Source: Holophagales bacterium (GTDB lineage Bacteria; Acidobacteriota; Thermoanaerobaculia; UBA5066). From it: DNA of 64,000 nucleotides. Positions within the stretch are counted from its first letter, which is position 1. The number at the start of each line of letters is the position of its first letter. Below the pieces are notes generated by a model. It saw nothing but the letters and a program-made list of their open reading frames with translations, had not been told where the DNA came from and searched no databases. Of this stretch, positions 41,687 through 50,764 are shown piece by piece. The stretch is from the NCBI GenBank assembly GCA_016716705.1, contig JADJVF010000009.1, positions 62,001 through 126,000 on the forward strand, read 5' to 3'. A program made the position numbers and the translations under genes.

Positions 41687-42552
41687 TGACCTCGACGATC
41701 GGAGGCCTTGCCCGGAACTTCTGGAAGATGGCCGGAGCCGGCAACGATTTCCTCGTATTCGCCGGCACCGCCACCGTCGGCGGACGCGAGGCCGAGACGA
41801 TCCGGAGGCTCTGCCGCCGCGGGACGGGCGTCGGCGCGGACGGGGTCCTGTTCGTCTCCGAGAAGGAGACCGCCGCCGGAGCGAGGCCCGAAGTCCGGGT
41901 CGACTACTTCAACGCGGACGGCGGTCCGGCGAGGTTCTGTGCGAACGGAACGCGCTGCGCGGCGCGATTCGCGGTCCTGAGGGGCCTCGCCACCGACGAG
42001 CTCGTGGCGCACACCGGCTGGGGGGCGATCGGCGCGACGGTCCGTCCGGACGGGAACGTGACGCTCCGCCTCCCGGAGCCGATCGCGCTCGGCGGCTCCG
42101 TGGCGACCTTCGACCCGGAGGGGCGCCAGGTCGAGCCGCGCGCGGCGAGCCTCACCGTCGGCGTTCCCCACCTCGTCGTCTTCTGCGCCGGGGACGTGGA
42201 GGTGGAGACGCTCGACGTGGCGGCCCTCGGCCCGGCGCTTCGCCGTCACCCCGACCTGCCCGAAGGGGCCAACGTCAACTTCGTCTCCGTACGCGGAGGG
42301 TCCCGCCTCGCGGTCCGGACCTACGAGCGGGGCGTCGAGGCGGAGACCCTCTCGTGCGGCTCGGGCGTCGTGGCCTCGGCCGTCGTGGCGGGGGCGGAAC
42401 GGGGCCAGCTCTCCCCCGTCTCGGTCGCGACGCGCTCCGGGAGCGCCCTCGTCGTCGGCTTCCGCCTCGAGGGAAGCCTGGCGCACGACGTGACGCTGAC
42501 GGGCGACGCGCGCGTCGTCTTCGAGGGGCTGCTGAAAGAGGAGGCGCTGTGA
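41683..42552 (+). CDS. dapF: Diaminopimelate epimerase
   Basis: DapF (289 aa) converts LL- to meso-diaminopimelate for lysine and peptidoglycan. The active-site cysteines lie in RFCANGTRCAARF and in TLSCGSGVVASAVV. The N-terminal KMAGAGNDFLVF and the repeated NADGGPARF / EGANVNFVSV strands fit the family. Its ATG overlaps the upstream stop (ATGA) after GGGAGGAA, and the stop overlaps the next start (GTGA). The mpl gene two loci away also uses diaminopimelate peptides. Confidence 0.95.
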   Translation: MMTSTIGGLARNFWKMAGAGNDFLVFAGTATVGGREAETIRRLCRRGTGVGADGVLFVSEKETAAGARPEVRVDYFNADGGPARFCANGTRCAARFAVLRGLATDELVAHTGWGAIGATVRPDGNVTLRLPEPIALGGSVATFDPEGRQVEPRAASLTVGVPHLVVFCAGDVEVETLDVAALGPALRRHPDLPEGANVNFVSVRGGSRLAVRTYERGVEAETLSCGSGVVASAVVAGAERGQLSPVSVATRSGSALVVGFRLEGSLAHDVTLTGDARVVFEGLLKEEAL

Positions 42553-43313
42553 AGTACCTGCGGTTCGACGACGGGGGCCTTCCCCGCTTCGGGCGGCTCG
42601 AAGGCGGCGTGGTCACCCCGCTCGACGACGCCCCGTGGGCGGGCGGCGAGGACGCGGGCACGCCGCGGCCGTACGAGGGGCTCACCCTCCTCCCGCCGGT
42701 GCCGCCGGGGGGGAAGATCCTCTGCATCGGGAGGAACTATTTCGCGCACGCGAAAGAGCTCGGCAACGAAGTCCCCGTGGAGCCGCTCGTTTTTCTGAAG
42801 CCGGCGACGTCATTCCTGCCCCACGGCGGGACCGTCCTCCTGCCGCCCGAGTCGGAGCGGGTCGACTTCGAGGGGGAGCTCGCCCTCGTGATCGGCCGGC
42901 GCGCCCGGCGCGTGGGGCCCGAGGCGTATCGCGACGTCGTCTTCGGTGTCACGCCGGCGCTCGACATCACGGCCCGGGACCTCCAGAAGAAGGACGGCCA
43001 GTGGTGGCGGGCGAAGGGCTTCGACACGTTCTGCCCCTGCGGCCCCGTCGTCGAGAGCGGCCTGGACGCCTCGGACCTCTCGCTCCGGACGATCCTGGAC
43101 GGCGAGGTGAAGCAGGACGGGCGGACGTCGCGGATGATCTTCGACCTCCCGACGCTCGTCTCGTGGGTCTCGCAGGCGATGACGCTCGAACCGGGCGACC
43201 TCCTCCTCACCGGTACGCCCGAAGGGGTGGGGCCGCTCGCCGGGGGACAGCGTCTCGAGCTCGAGATCGAGGGGCTCCCGCGCCTCTCGGTGCGGGTAGC
43301 CCGGGAAGCCTAG
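42549..43313 (+). CDS. Fumarylacetoacetate hydrolase (FAHD) family protein
   Basis: A 254-residue FAHD-fold enzyme. The family block KILCIGRNYFAHAKELG, VFLKPATSFL, VDFEGELALVIG and KGFDTFCPCGP are present. Metal ligands are probably the Glu residues in FEGELAL and an Asp in the ITARDLQKKDGQWWR region. FAHD proteins split C-C bonds in aromatic degradation or decarboxylate oxaloacetate; the substrate here is unknown. The N-terminal 60 residues form the usual small domain. It is coupled to dapF by GTGA and shares its stop bases with mpl (CTAG). Confidence 0.9.
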   Translation: MKYLRFDDGGLPRFGRLEGGVVTPLDDAPWAGGEDAGTPRPYEGLTLLPPVPPGGKILCIGRNYFAHAKELGNEVPVEPLVFLKPATSFLPHGGTVLLPPESERVDFEGELALVIGRRARRVGPEAYRDVVFGVTPALDITARDLQKKDGQWWRAKGFDTFCPCGPVVESGLDASDLSLRTILDGEVKQDGRTSRMIFDLPTLVSWVSQAMTLEPGDLLLTGTPEGVGPLAGGQRLELEIEGLPRLSVRVAREA

Positions 43314-44740
43314 GCCGACACCGCCTCGCGGGTCGCGAGCCCCTGGACGAGCCGTCCGCAGAGGCCGCCGAACGCACCCGAGGACATGACGATGACGACG
43401 TCGCCCTCTGCGAGGCGCGGCAGCAGGGCCTCGGCGAGAGCGGACGGGTCGGGAGCCGAGAAGGCCTCCCGCCCTTCGCCGGCGAGGCGGGCGACGAGCG
43501 CCGGGACGTCGAGGGCGCCGGGGGCGCCGGGTCGCGAGAGGCGCGCCGCGTGGTACGGCGTGGCGATGGCGATGGCGTCGGCCTCCCGGAGCGCGGCGAA
43601 ATAGGGCTCGAGGAAGTCGGCCCGGCCGGCCGTCAGCGAGCGGGGTTCGAAGACGCCCCAGATCCGGCGCCCCGGCCAGCGCTTCCGCGCGCCGGCGAGC
43701 GTCGCGGCGACGGCGGTCGGGTGGTGGGCGAAGTCGTCGACGACGGTGACGCCTGCCGCGGAGGCGCGCACCTCGAGGCGGCGCTTCACGCCCAGGAAGC
43801 TCGCGAGGCCCCTGGCGAGCTTCTCCGCAGGAAGACCAAAGGCCTCTCCCGAGGCAAGCGCCGCAAGGGCGTTGGCGACGTTGTGCCGGCCCGCGAGGGG
43901 CGACAGAACGGCGAACGGGGCGCGTCCCCGCGGGTGGACCATGAAGCGGGTCCCCTCGGGTCCTTCCTCGATCCGGTCCGCGCGAAGGTCGAGGTCCGCG
44001 GCGTCGCCGAGCCCGTAGAGGACGACTCGCGCGCGGGCGGGAGCGAGGACGTCCCGCACGTTGGCGTCGTCCCCGCAGGCGACGATCCGCCCCCCGGGCG
44101 GAACGAGCGCGACGCCGGCGCGGAAGGCCGCCCTCACGGCTTCGAGATCGGCGTAGAGGTCGGCGTGGTCGAACTCGACCGACGTCACGACGAACGTCTC
44201 GGGGGCGTAGTGGAGGAACTTCGGGCCCTTGTCCTCCCAGGACGTGGAGTACTCGTCCCCCTCGATGACGAACGCGGGACCTCTGCCGATGGCCGAAGGG
44301 GACGGGAAGTTCCGGGGCTCGCCCCCGACGAGGTAGCCGGGGGCCTCCCCGGCCGCCGCGAGAAGCCACGCCGTCAGCGCCGTCGTCGTCGTCTTGCCGT
44401 GGGTCCCGGCGATGACGACCGGGTGCCTCCCCGCGAGGAACTCCGCCCGGAGGGTCTCCGGCATCGAGGCGACCGGCAGCCCGCGAGAGAGAGCCGCGAC
44501 GAGCTCGGGGTTGTCCTTTCCCGCCAGGTTCCCGACGACGACCCGGTCGACGTGCGTGGGGAGATTCCGGGCGTCGAATCCGGGACGGACGTCGATTCCG
44601 AGGGCGGCGAGCCGATCGGACATCGGGGGATAGAGCGGGAGGTCCGAGCCGAGGACCCGCTCTCCCTTCTCGACGAGGAGCGCGGCGAGAGGGGTCATGG
44701 CGGTCCCGCCGATGGCGATCAGGTAGAAGGTTCGCGACAT
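43310..44740 (-). CDS. mpl: UDP-MurNAc:tripeptide ligase Mpl
   Basis: Mpl (476 aa) joins recycled L-Ala-gamma-D-Glu-meso-Dap to UDP-N-acetylmuramate. N-terminal FYLIAIGGTAMTPLAALL is the Mur-ligase Rossmann motif. The ATP loop is IAGTHGKTTTTAL at about residues 110-122. EGDEYSTSWEDKGPKFLHY and SVEFDHADLY distinguish Mpl from MurC. DDFAHHPTAVAATL is the C-terminal domain signature. Peptidoglycan recycling fits a Gram-negative envelope and the nearby dapF. The stop codon overlaps that of the FAHD gene in the palindrome CTAG. Confidence 0.93.
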   Translation of the reverse strand: MSRTFYLIAIGGTAMTPLAALLVEKGERVLGSDLPLYPPMSDRLAALGIDVRPGFDARNLPTHVDRVVVGNLAGKDNPELVAALSRGLPVASMPETLRAEFLAGRHPVVIAGTHGKTTTTALTAWLLAAAGEAPGYLVGGEPRNFPSPSAIGRGPAFVIEGDEYSTSWEDKGPKFLHYAPETFVVTSVEFDHADLYADLEAVRAAFRAGVALVPPGGRIVACGDDANVRDVLAPARARVVLYGLGDAADLDLRADRIEEGPEGTRFMVHPRGRAPFAVLSPLAGRHNVANALAALASGEAFGLPAEKLARGLASFLGVKRRLEVRASAAGVTVVDDFAHHPTAVAATLAGARKRWPGRRIWGVFEPRSLTAGRADFLEPYFAALREADAIAIATPYHAARLSRPGAPGALDVPALVARLAGEGREAFSAPDPSALAEALLPRLAEGDVVIVMSSGAFGGLCGRLVQGLATREAVSA

Positions 44741-44808
44741 CGGCGCGGAGTTTGCTTTCCCCCTCCCGCCAGCGTCAACCGCGCCGGGATGGCTCCGGGA
44801 GCGGCAGC

Positions 44809-44846
44809 TATAATCAGAGGTTCGTGTGGCGGCGGCTCGCCGCCAC
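44809..44846 (+). promoter_or_regulatory. Promoter and 5' UTR hairpin of the DUF1573 gene
   Basis: A perfect -10 TATAAT lies at 44809-44814, with no good -35. The transcript should start near 44821. The leader holds a perfect 9-bp hairpin, GTGGCGGCG-GCT-CGCCGCCAC (44826-44846), ending just before the ribosome site GGAGG (ATG at 44864). It may stabilise the mRNA or tune ribosome access. Confidence 0.6.
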
Positions 44847-44863
44847 GACAGGAGGTCCTTTCG

Positions 44864-45955
44864 ATGACGTTTTCCGCTTCCACTGGCCCGCTCGGCCGGA
44901 CGGGCGCCGCGCTCGCGGCGGCCCTCCTCGCGTTCGCACCCGCCGCCGCCCTCGCCCAGGCCGCGAAGCCCGCGGCGGCTTCGGCTCCCGCCGCGAAGCC
45001 CGCGGCGTCATCCGCGGCCGCCCCGAAGCTCGTCCTCGTCGACGAGAAGAAGGACGTCGGGACGGTCCCGAAGGGGGAGGTCGTCCACGCGACCTTCATC
45101 ATCAGGAACGAAGGGAAGGCCGATCTCCACGTCACCGACGTGAAGCCCTCCTGCGGCTGCACGGCCCCCGAGTACGACAAGACGATCAAGCCGGGCGCCG
45201 AGGGCAAGATCGTCCTGAACGTCGACACCAAGACCTTCCAGGGCCCGATCTCCAAGTCCGCGCTCATCCTGACGGACGATCCCGAGAAGCCCCAGATCAC
45301 GGTCTTCGTCATGGCGAACGTGAAGCCGTTCGTCGAGACCAGCCCGGTCGGCTTCTTCCGCCTCCAGGCCCTCACCGGCGAGACCGCGACGTCGACGATC
45401 ATCCTCTCCTCCGACGAGGCGGACTTCAAGCCGACGAAGGTCGAGCCTCCGAACAGCTACCTCAAGGCCACGCTCGTCCCGGCGGCCGACGCCGAGAAGG
45501 TCGCCGGCAAGGGTGCCAACCAGTGGAAGGTCACGGTCACGACGACCCCCGACGCCCCCGAAGGGCTTCTCGGCGGATACGTCAAGGTGACGACCGGCGC
45601 CGCCAAGCAGCCCGAGCTGAGCCTCGCCGTTTCCGGCTACATCAAGCCCACCCTCTCGATCACGCCGCTCTCGGTCAACTTCGGCAACTTCGAGCCGAAG
45701 GCCGATCCCGTGAAGCGTACGGTCACGATCATCAACAACAACCTCAAGAACGAAGCCTTCCAGGTGACGAAGGCCGAGTCGAACGTCCCGGGCGTGAAGG
45801 CCGAGGTCGTCATGGCCGACAAGAGCCGGGCGCAGGTCATCATCTCGGTCGACGACAAGGTGAAGAAGGGGGTCTTCGACGGGTTCGTCACGGTGTCGAC
45901 GAACGACCCCACGAAGAAGGAGATCAAGATCCCGCTCAAGGGCGTCATCCTCTAG
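44864..45955 (+). CDS. Secreted DUF1573 protein
   Basis: A 363-residue protein with a signal peptide (ALAAALLAFAPAAALAQA) and an Ala/Lys/Pro linker. The DUF1573 domain follows at about residues 55-140 with VGTVPKGEVVHATFIIRNEG and the hallmark PSCGCTAPEYD. Two more Ig-like segments (ALTGETATSTIILSSDE, SITPLSVNFGNFEPKADPVK) bring it to three beta-sandwich units. Such proteins occur in the periplasm or on the surface; the function is unknown. The strong ribosome site and stem-loop leader suggest high expression. Confidence 0.85.
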   Translation: MTFSASTGPLGRTGAALAAALLAFAPAAALAQAAKPAAASAPAAKPAASSAAAPKLVLVDEKKDVGTVPKGEVVHATFIIRNEGKADLHVTDVKPSCGCTAPEYDKTIKPGAEGKIVLNVDTKTFQGPISKSALILTDDPEKPQITVFVMANVKPFVETSPVGFFRLQALTGETATSTIILSSDEADFKPTKVEPPNSYLKATLVPAADAEKVAGKGANQWKVTVTTTPDAPEGLLGGYVKVTTGAAKQPELSLAVSGYIKPTLSITPLSVNFGNFEPKADPVKRTVTIINNNLKNEAFQVTKAESNVPGVKAEVVMADKSRAQVIISVDDKVKKGVFDGFVTVSTNDPTKKEIKIPLKGVIL

Positions 45956-45981
45956 CCATCCCTTCGAAAGAGAGACCCTCG

Positions 45982-46023
45982 CGGGCCGGGCGGACGAGAG
46001 TCCCCCCGGCCCGTTCTCTTCTT
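45982..46023 (+). terminator. Rho-independent terminator after the DUF1573 gene
   Basis: CGGGCCGGG (45982-45990) pairs with CCCGGCCCG (46005-46013). An inner stem GGAC-GAGA-GTCC closes on a GNRA-type tetraloop. The T-rich stretch ttctcttcttc follows, so rightward termination is well supported. Confidence 0.85.
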
Positions 46024-46039
46024 CGAGGACGGCGGCGCC

Positions 46040-46594
46040 CTAGGGGTGGGGCGTCGCCGCGGGAGCGGGGAGGATCTCTCCGACCGGGAGGATCTCGATC
46101 CAGTCGAAAGCGGCGGCGAGCGTCCGGGAGTCGTCGCTACCGGGAATCCGGTCCTTCGGGGCCTCGGCCCAGCCGAACTCGAACCGCAGGATGTTCGCGC
46201 CGCTCTTCCACGCCGGCCCAGGCGAGGCCGCCGAATAGACCCGCGGGCCTTCCCAGACCGTCATCGCCTCGAGCCGGACGTCGTTCACCCACACGGCCAC
46301 CGTCTGGGGCGGCGCCCCTGGCCACCCGAACGGCCAGACCCGGAATCGGATGAGCCGGTCGGCGGGGCCGCCGACAGAGACGGTGACCGTCGCCTCGCGC
46401 GCCTGAGCCCAGACGAAAGTGTCCCCCGATGCGGCCTTCTCGAATCCGGACCAGCCCGAGGCCAGTGCCCCGGCACTGCTCTCGGGGTCGAAATTGAGGA
46501 AGCGGGTCTCCGGAGCCGGACGGGCGCAGCCCACCCCGGCGACCGCGAAGGCGAGGACGACGGAAGCGAAGGGGAACGGGCCGAGCGGTTTCAC
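46040..46594 (-). CDS. Lipoprotein of unknown function
   Basis: A 184-residue protein with a lipoprotein signal (FASVVLAFAVAGVGC). The remainder looks like a carbohydrate-binding-type beta sandwich (ATVTVSVGGPADRLIRFRVW, TVAVWVNDVRLEAMTVWEGP), but I cannot name the family. The GTG overlaps the stop of the upstream secreted-protein gene (GTGA), so the pair is co-translated. Likely anchored in the outer membrane. Confidence 0.65.
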   Translation of the reverse strand: MKPLGPFPFASVVLAFAVAGVGCARPAPETRFLNFDPESSAGALASGWSGFEKAASGDTFVWAQAREATVTVSVGGPADRLIRFRVWPFGWPGAPPQTVAVWVNDVRLEAMTVWEGPRVYSAASPGPAWKSGANILRFEFGWAEAPKDRIPGSDDSRTLAAAFDWIEILPVGEILPAPAATPHP

Positions 46595-47823
46595 GGCGTC
46601 GCTTCGAAGCCGACGGCCTTCGAACCGGCGAACTCGTAGGCCGTCGTCGCCGTCGGGCAGCGGGCCGTGGCGAGCGTCGTGAACGACAGCGACCCGAAGA
46701 GGGAGCCGTCGACCCAGGGGAGGACCGTCCCGGACCAGGTGCCGGAATCGGGGGAACTCCCTGCAAAGCTCCAGCCTCCTCCCGAAAGCGGCGTGAAGGT
46801 CGTGTTCGGGGTGATCCCGGAGTCCACGCCGTACGCGAGGAAGTTGTAGAGGAACGAGCCGGACGTGCAGCCCACGACGAGAAGCCCGCTCATGAAGTTC
46901 GGGACCCCGTTCTGGATGTCGAGCCGTCCCGCCGAGGCGAGGGCCGGGTCCCCCTGCGTGACGACCCAGCCGTAGGCGCCGTTGTCGGGCTCGTCGAGCT
47001 TCACGGGCGGGATGTAGGCGATGGAGGAGATCGCGTTGTCGATCAGGGACGCCCCGATCGCCACGGGGCCGCCGCTCCTGACGGTGACGACGATCCGCAG
47101 ATTCGTCTCGGCCCCTCCGACGCCGAACGAGGCTCCGACGTCGCCCTGCTGGGCGGCCGAGAGGCGGCCGAGCGTGTAGTCGCGAGGGGGGGCGGCCGGC
47201 GTCCCGTCGCCCCGAAGGAGCGCGACTCGCGCGACCGTGGTCGCCGTGCCGGTGTTGAGGAGAATCAGGTTCGTCCGGAAGCCGCTCGAGGCGGAGGGCG
47301 AGGAGGAGACGTAGGGCAGCCACGCCGTTTCGCCCGCCGACACCGTCTGGCCCGGCGACTGCGCGGGAATCGAGAAGCCGAACGTCCCGGGGACCCCGCC
47401 GGCGCTTCGGGCATTGGCGACGAAGGTCCGGGAAAGGACCGAGACCGGGACGGCGGAATCGACCCGGATGCCGCCGGCCGGGATGCCGAAGGGAGCCGCC
47501 TGGCCGGCGAACGTCGTTCCGAGGACGTCCTCGATCGCCAGCGTCTCCCCCGGACCCACCGACACGCGCACCTTCGGGGCGGCCCCGTTGTCGCCGGTCG
47601 CCGAAAAGGTGCCGTCGATCGGGCTCTGGGCGAGATAGGTCAGGTCGACGTTCGCGGCCTGGGAAAGGGGGTTCACGATCCGCAGGGAGCTGACGAACTC
47701 CTCTCCGCCGCGACCGGTGGCCTTTGCCGTGGCGAGGATCCACTGGGTCGTCGCGGGGGTGTCGGCAGCCGCCGGGCCGCTCAGGAGGAGGAGGGCGAGG
47801 CCGGCGAGGGGGAAGCGTCTCAT
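46591..47823 (-). CDS. Large secreted beta-rich protein
   Basis: A 410-residue protein with a signal peptide (LAGLALLLLSGPAAADTP). The mature part is Gly/Ser/Thr-rich and low in Cys, with repeated units that share EFVSSLRIVNPLSQ and GFRTNLILLNTGTATTVARV, suggesting two related beta-sandwich domains. Proteins of this style are common in secretomes of GC-rich Acidobacteriota. Function unknown. It is followed on the same strand by the lipoprotein gene, which may anchor or receive it. Confidence 0.65.
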   Translation of the reverse strand: MRRFPLAGLALLLLSGPAAADTPATTQWILATAKATGRGGEEFVSSLRIVNPLSQAANVDLTYLAQSPIDGTFSATGDNGAAPKVRVSVGPGETLAIEDVLGTTFAGQAAPFGIPAGGIRVDSAVPVSVLSRTFVANARSAGGVPGTFGFSIPAQSPGQTVSAGETAWLPYVSSSPSASSGFRTNLILLNTGTATTVARVALLRGDGTPAAPPRDYTLGRLSAAQQGDVGASFGVGGAETNLRIVVTVRSGGPVAIGASLIDNAISSIAYIPPVKLDEPDNGAYGWVVTQGDPALASAGRLDIQNGVPNFMSGLLVVGCTSGSFLYNFLAYGVDSGITPNTTFTPLSGGGWSFAGSSPDSGTWSGTVLPWVDGSLFGSLSFTTLATARCPTATTAYEFAGSKAVGFEATP

Positions 47824-47925
47824 GGTGGGGCTCCTTTCCGGGGGACGGCAGGAATCTTAGCGCCCCGAAAGGGAGGAGCATCCTGGGGGGGAATCCGAAG
47901 TCCGAGACGGTACGGAAAGCGAGCG

Positions 47926-48561
47926 ATGGAAAAGAAGGGTGTCGGACGGCCGCGGGACGGGAACCCGGAAGAAACCCGGCGGGAGATCCTGCGGGCGGCT
48001 GGGGCGTCTTTCGCCGCCTGCGGCTTCGTCGGCGCCACGACCCGGGCGATCGCCGCACGGGCCGGCGTGAACGTCGCGACGCTTCACTACCACTTCGGGA
48101 GCAAGGAAGGGCTCTACCGGGCCGTTCTCGAGGACGCGAGCAAGGGAACGCTGCCCGCCGTCGCGTCCGGGCCCGGAGTCGAGGCGGTCTCACGCCTCGT
48201 CGAAGGACTGTTTGCCTTCGGGTGCGAGCGCCCGATCCTCGCGCGCCTCGCGCTCCTGGATACGCTCGCGGGTCCCGAGCGAAGGGAAGGAGCCACCCCG
48301 GACCGGAGAGTCCGCTGGCTCGCCGAAGCGCTCGGCCCGGTCCTCGAGCCGTCGAACGGGCGTCCTGCTCCGGGGCCCGAGGAGACCGCGCGCTCCGTGA
48401 TCGCGCTCGTCGACGCCACGTTCCTCGCCGCCGCTCCCCGGCCGTCGTCCGCCGAATCCCACGGGGACGGCGGAGCCGCGCCCGCGCCGCCTCCGCTTCC
48501 GGACGCGGCCGCTCGCGGCGCCGTCGTGGCGGCGGCCCTCCGGCTCAGCGGTCTCGGCTGA
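47926..48561 (+). CDS. TetR-family transcriptional regulator
   Basis: A 211-residue regulator with the TetR helix-turn-helix at about residues 15-62 (TTRAIAARAGVNVATLHYHF, then GSKEGLYRAVL). The C-terminal ligand domain is unassigned and has an Ala/Pro-rich loop near its end. It is divergent from the secreted-protein gene to its left and convergent with the symporter gene to its right, with a 17-bp overlap of tails. The effector cannot be inferred. Confidence 0.85.
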   Translation: MEKKGVGRPRDGNPEETRREILRAAGASFAACGFVGATTRAIAARAGVNVATLHYHFGSKEGLYRAVLEDASKGTLPAVASGPGVEAVSRLVEGLFAFGCERPILARLALLDTLAGPERREGATPDRRVRWLAEALGPVLEPSNGRPAPGPEETARSVIALVDATFLAAAPRPSSAESHGDGGAAPAPPPLPDAAARGAVVAAALRLSGLG

Positions 48562-49891
48562 ACGCGCGGCCCCCGCCTTTTCGGAGCTCCAAGCCGGTCA
48601 GGAGGACGAAGGCGTTCACGGCGGTCCCGGTGAGGACCGGGTCGGGTCCCCATCCGGAAAGCCTCGCGGCGACGGCCGCGGCCCCTCCGAGGAGCATCGC
48701 GGCCCCCGCCACGGCGGGGCGGACGCGGACTCGGGGCGCGAAGGCGACGAGGGTCGGGAGAATCAGCCCCGACGCGAAGATCGTGTAGCCGAGGCGGAAG
48801 GTCTCGAGGACGTCGCGCATCGCGAGCGCGACGGCGAGCCCGAGCGCGCCATAGGCGACGACGAGGAGGCGGGACGTGCGGGCCGGGGCTCCGCCGAGCA
48901 GGTCGTGGGAGGTCGCCGCGGCGGCCGAGAGGAGAACCGAGTCGGCGGACGACTGCATCGTCGCCACGAGCGCGACGAGGAGAAGCGGCGAGAGGAGCGG
49001 CCCCGCCAGCTCGTGGACGGTGGCCGGGAACAGCGCCTGCGGCGGACCGCCGACTCCGAGGGCGACGCCGGCGAGCGCGACGACCGTCACCGCGGCCCCG
49101 AATCCGAGCTTGGCGGCCGCCGCGCCGAAGGCGGCGCGGCGAGCCGTCGCCGCGTCCCGGGCCGAGAGGAGCTTGGCCCACACGTCGCTCCCGACCGCGT
49201 GAGGCAGGCCGACGAGGACGAGGAGCGCGCCGGCGTCGGCCCAGCCGAAGCGGGGCCCGACGGGGAAGACGAGGAGCTCCTGCGGCCAGCCCGTCCGCGC
49301 CAGCGACGCGAGCGCGAGAGGAAGGGCGACGCCGACGATGCCCACCAGCATCAACCCGAGCTGAAGGACGTCGGTCCTCACGACGGCACGCTGCCCCCCG
49401 AGGCTCGTGTAGGCGACGAAGAGCGCGGCGGTGGCGACGAGGACCGCGGTGGCGTCCCAGTCGGTCAGCGCGGTGACGACGGTCTCGGTCGCCTGCGCGA
49501 GGAGGGCGAACCAGACGATCTCGGCGAGCACGACGAGGAACGCGGCGATCTTCCGCACGCGCTCGCCGTAGAAGCGTCCGACGACGGCGGCGAGGGTCAC
49601 CTCTCCCGTTTCACGGACCTTGCGGGCCAGGAAGAGCCCGAGGGCCAGGAGACCGAGCGCCCCCGCGAGGTCGAGCCAGAAGCCGGGAACGCCGCGAGAG
49701 GCCACGAGGGCGGCCAGGACGAGCGTCGTCGAGCCGCCGATCGTCGTGGAGGTGAGGGCGGCCCAGGTGGCGAGGAGGCCGAACGAGCGGTCCCCGAGGA
49801 GGAACGCCTCGGCGGACCGCGAGGCGCGGCGTGCGGCGAAGAGCCCGACCAGCAGGACGGCGGCGCCGTAGGCCAGGAGAGCCGGGATCAA
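48545..49891 (-). CDS. Sodium:solute symporter family transporter
   Basis: A 448-residue, very hydrophobic protein with about 12 membrane segments. The SSS (SLC5) features include an N-terminal ALLAYGAAVLLVGLFAARRA, LTSTTIGGSTTLVLAALVAS, VAYTSLGGQRAVVRTDVLQL (the family signature region) and VALVATMQSSADSVLLSAAA with the Ser residues of the Na2 site. Solutes of this family include sugars, amino acids and acetate; the substrate here is unknown. The C-terminus is short. It starts 26 bp from the divergent DUF2203 gene. Confidence 0.88.
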   Translation of the reverse strand: MIPALLAYGAAVLLVGLFAARRASRSAEAFLLGDRSFGLLATWAALTSTTIGGSTTLVLAALVASRGVPGFWLDLAGALGLLALGLFLARKVRETGEVTLAAVVGRFYGERVRKIAAFLVVLAEIVWFALLAQATETVVTALTDWDATAVLVATAALFVAYTSLGGQRAVVRTDVLQLGLMLVGIVGVALPLALASLARTGWPQELLVFPVGPRFGWADAGALLVLVGLPHAVGSDVWAKLLSARDAATARRAAFGAAAAKLGFGAAVTVVALAGVALGVGGPPQALFPATVHELAGPLLSPLLLVALVATMQSSADSVLLSAAAATSHDLLGGAPARTSRLLVVAYGALGLAVALAMRDVLETFRLGYTIFASGLILPTLVAFAPRVRVRPAVAGAAMLLGGAAAVAARLSGWGPDPVLTGTAVNAFVLLTGLELRKGGGRAFSRDR

Positions 49892-49917
49892 CGCGTCCGA
49901 CTCCGGGTTACGATCCC

Positions 49918-50229
49918 GTGGTGAAAAGGACGTTCACGTTCGAGGAGGCCCGCAAGCTCCTCCCCTCGGTGCGGGAGCGGACGCGGCGTGCCCTCTCGAA
50001 GATCGAAGGTCTCGGAGAAAGCGGAGTCGGGCCGGACGACCCCGAGGCCAGGGGGATCCTGGAGGCGTGGGCTCGTGAGATGAACGAGCTCGGGATCGAG
50101 GTCAAGGGGCCCTGGCTCGTCGACTTCGACTCCGGCGACGGCTACTGGTGCTGGCGTTGGCCCGAAGAAGCGCTCGACTACTACCACGGGTACGACGAGG
50201 GATTCTCGGGACGCGTCAGGATCCAGTAG
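49918..50229 (+). CDS. DUF2203 family protein
   Basis: A 103-residue protein beginning VKRTFTFEEARKLLPSVRER, the N-terminal signature of DUF2203. Two adjacent GTG codons are possible starts. The C-terminal GPWLVDFDSGDGYWCWRWPE and YHGYDEGFSGRVRI are also typical. The function is unknown. Its tail overlaps the convergent thioesterase gene by 14 bp. Confidence 0.8.
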   Translation: MVKRTFTFEEARKLLPSVRERTRRALSKIEGLGESGVGPDDPEARGILEAWAREMNELGIEVKGPWLVDFDSGDGYWCWRWPEEALDYYHGYDEGFSGRVRIQ

Positions 50230-50719
50230 TCGCGTGGGCGGAACGCTGGGGACCCCTGGGCGGGGAGGCCTGAAACACCTCGATCCGCTTCTTCAGCTCT
50301 TCCGGGACGGGGACCTTCGTTCCTGACGCCCAGTCCCACGTGACCTGGACGGTCCGGCCTGACGCCACGAGGCGGACCTCGGCATCGACCGATCCCCCGG
50401 CCGCGACGATCCGGTAGTCGAAGACGAACGACGAGGCGCCGAAGTCCCCCGCGCGGCATCCGACGAGGAGCCGTTCGCCGAGGCGCACGGGCGAGGCGTA
50501 GTCGCACTCGGCCCGGGCCAGGACGAACCCGATCCTCGCCACGTCGATCGCCTCGCCCGGAGCTCCGCCGGGGTGGAGGGCGAGCCAGAACGCGAGGCGG
50601 GCCTGCTCGAAGAACGTGAGGTAGACCGCGTTGTTCACGTGTCCCATCGCGTCGAGGTCGCGGAACCGGACCTCGACCGGGACGACGCACGGGAACTCGG
50701 GAAGACGGACATCGCGCAT
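50216..50719 (-). CDS. Hotdog-fold acyl-CoA thioesterase
   Basis: A 167-residue protein of the 4-hydroxybenzoyl-CoA thioesterase type. VEVRFRDLDAMGHVNNAVYL contains the catalytic Asp and the hotdog central helix starts after it (TFFEQARLAFWLA). The second half has the usual strands (ECDYASPVRLGERLLV). The acyl substrate is unknown. The extra tail (EELKKRIEVFQA onwards) is charged. It is divergent from the histidine-kinase-like gene 45 bp away. Confidence 0.88.
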   Translation of the reverse strand: MRDVRLPEFPCVVPVEVRFRDLDAMGHVNNAVYLTFFEQARLAFWLALHPGGAPGEAIDVARIGFVLARAECDYASPVRLGERLLVGCRAGDFGASSFVFDYRIVAAGGSVDAEVRLVASGRTVQVTWDWASGTKVPVPEELKKRIEVFQASPPRGPQRSAHATTGS

Positions 50720-50764
50720 CCGGCTCGACTCTAGCACCGCAGTTCGGGTGAGAATACGGATCCG

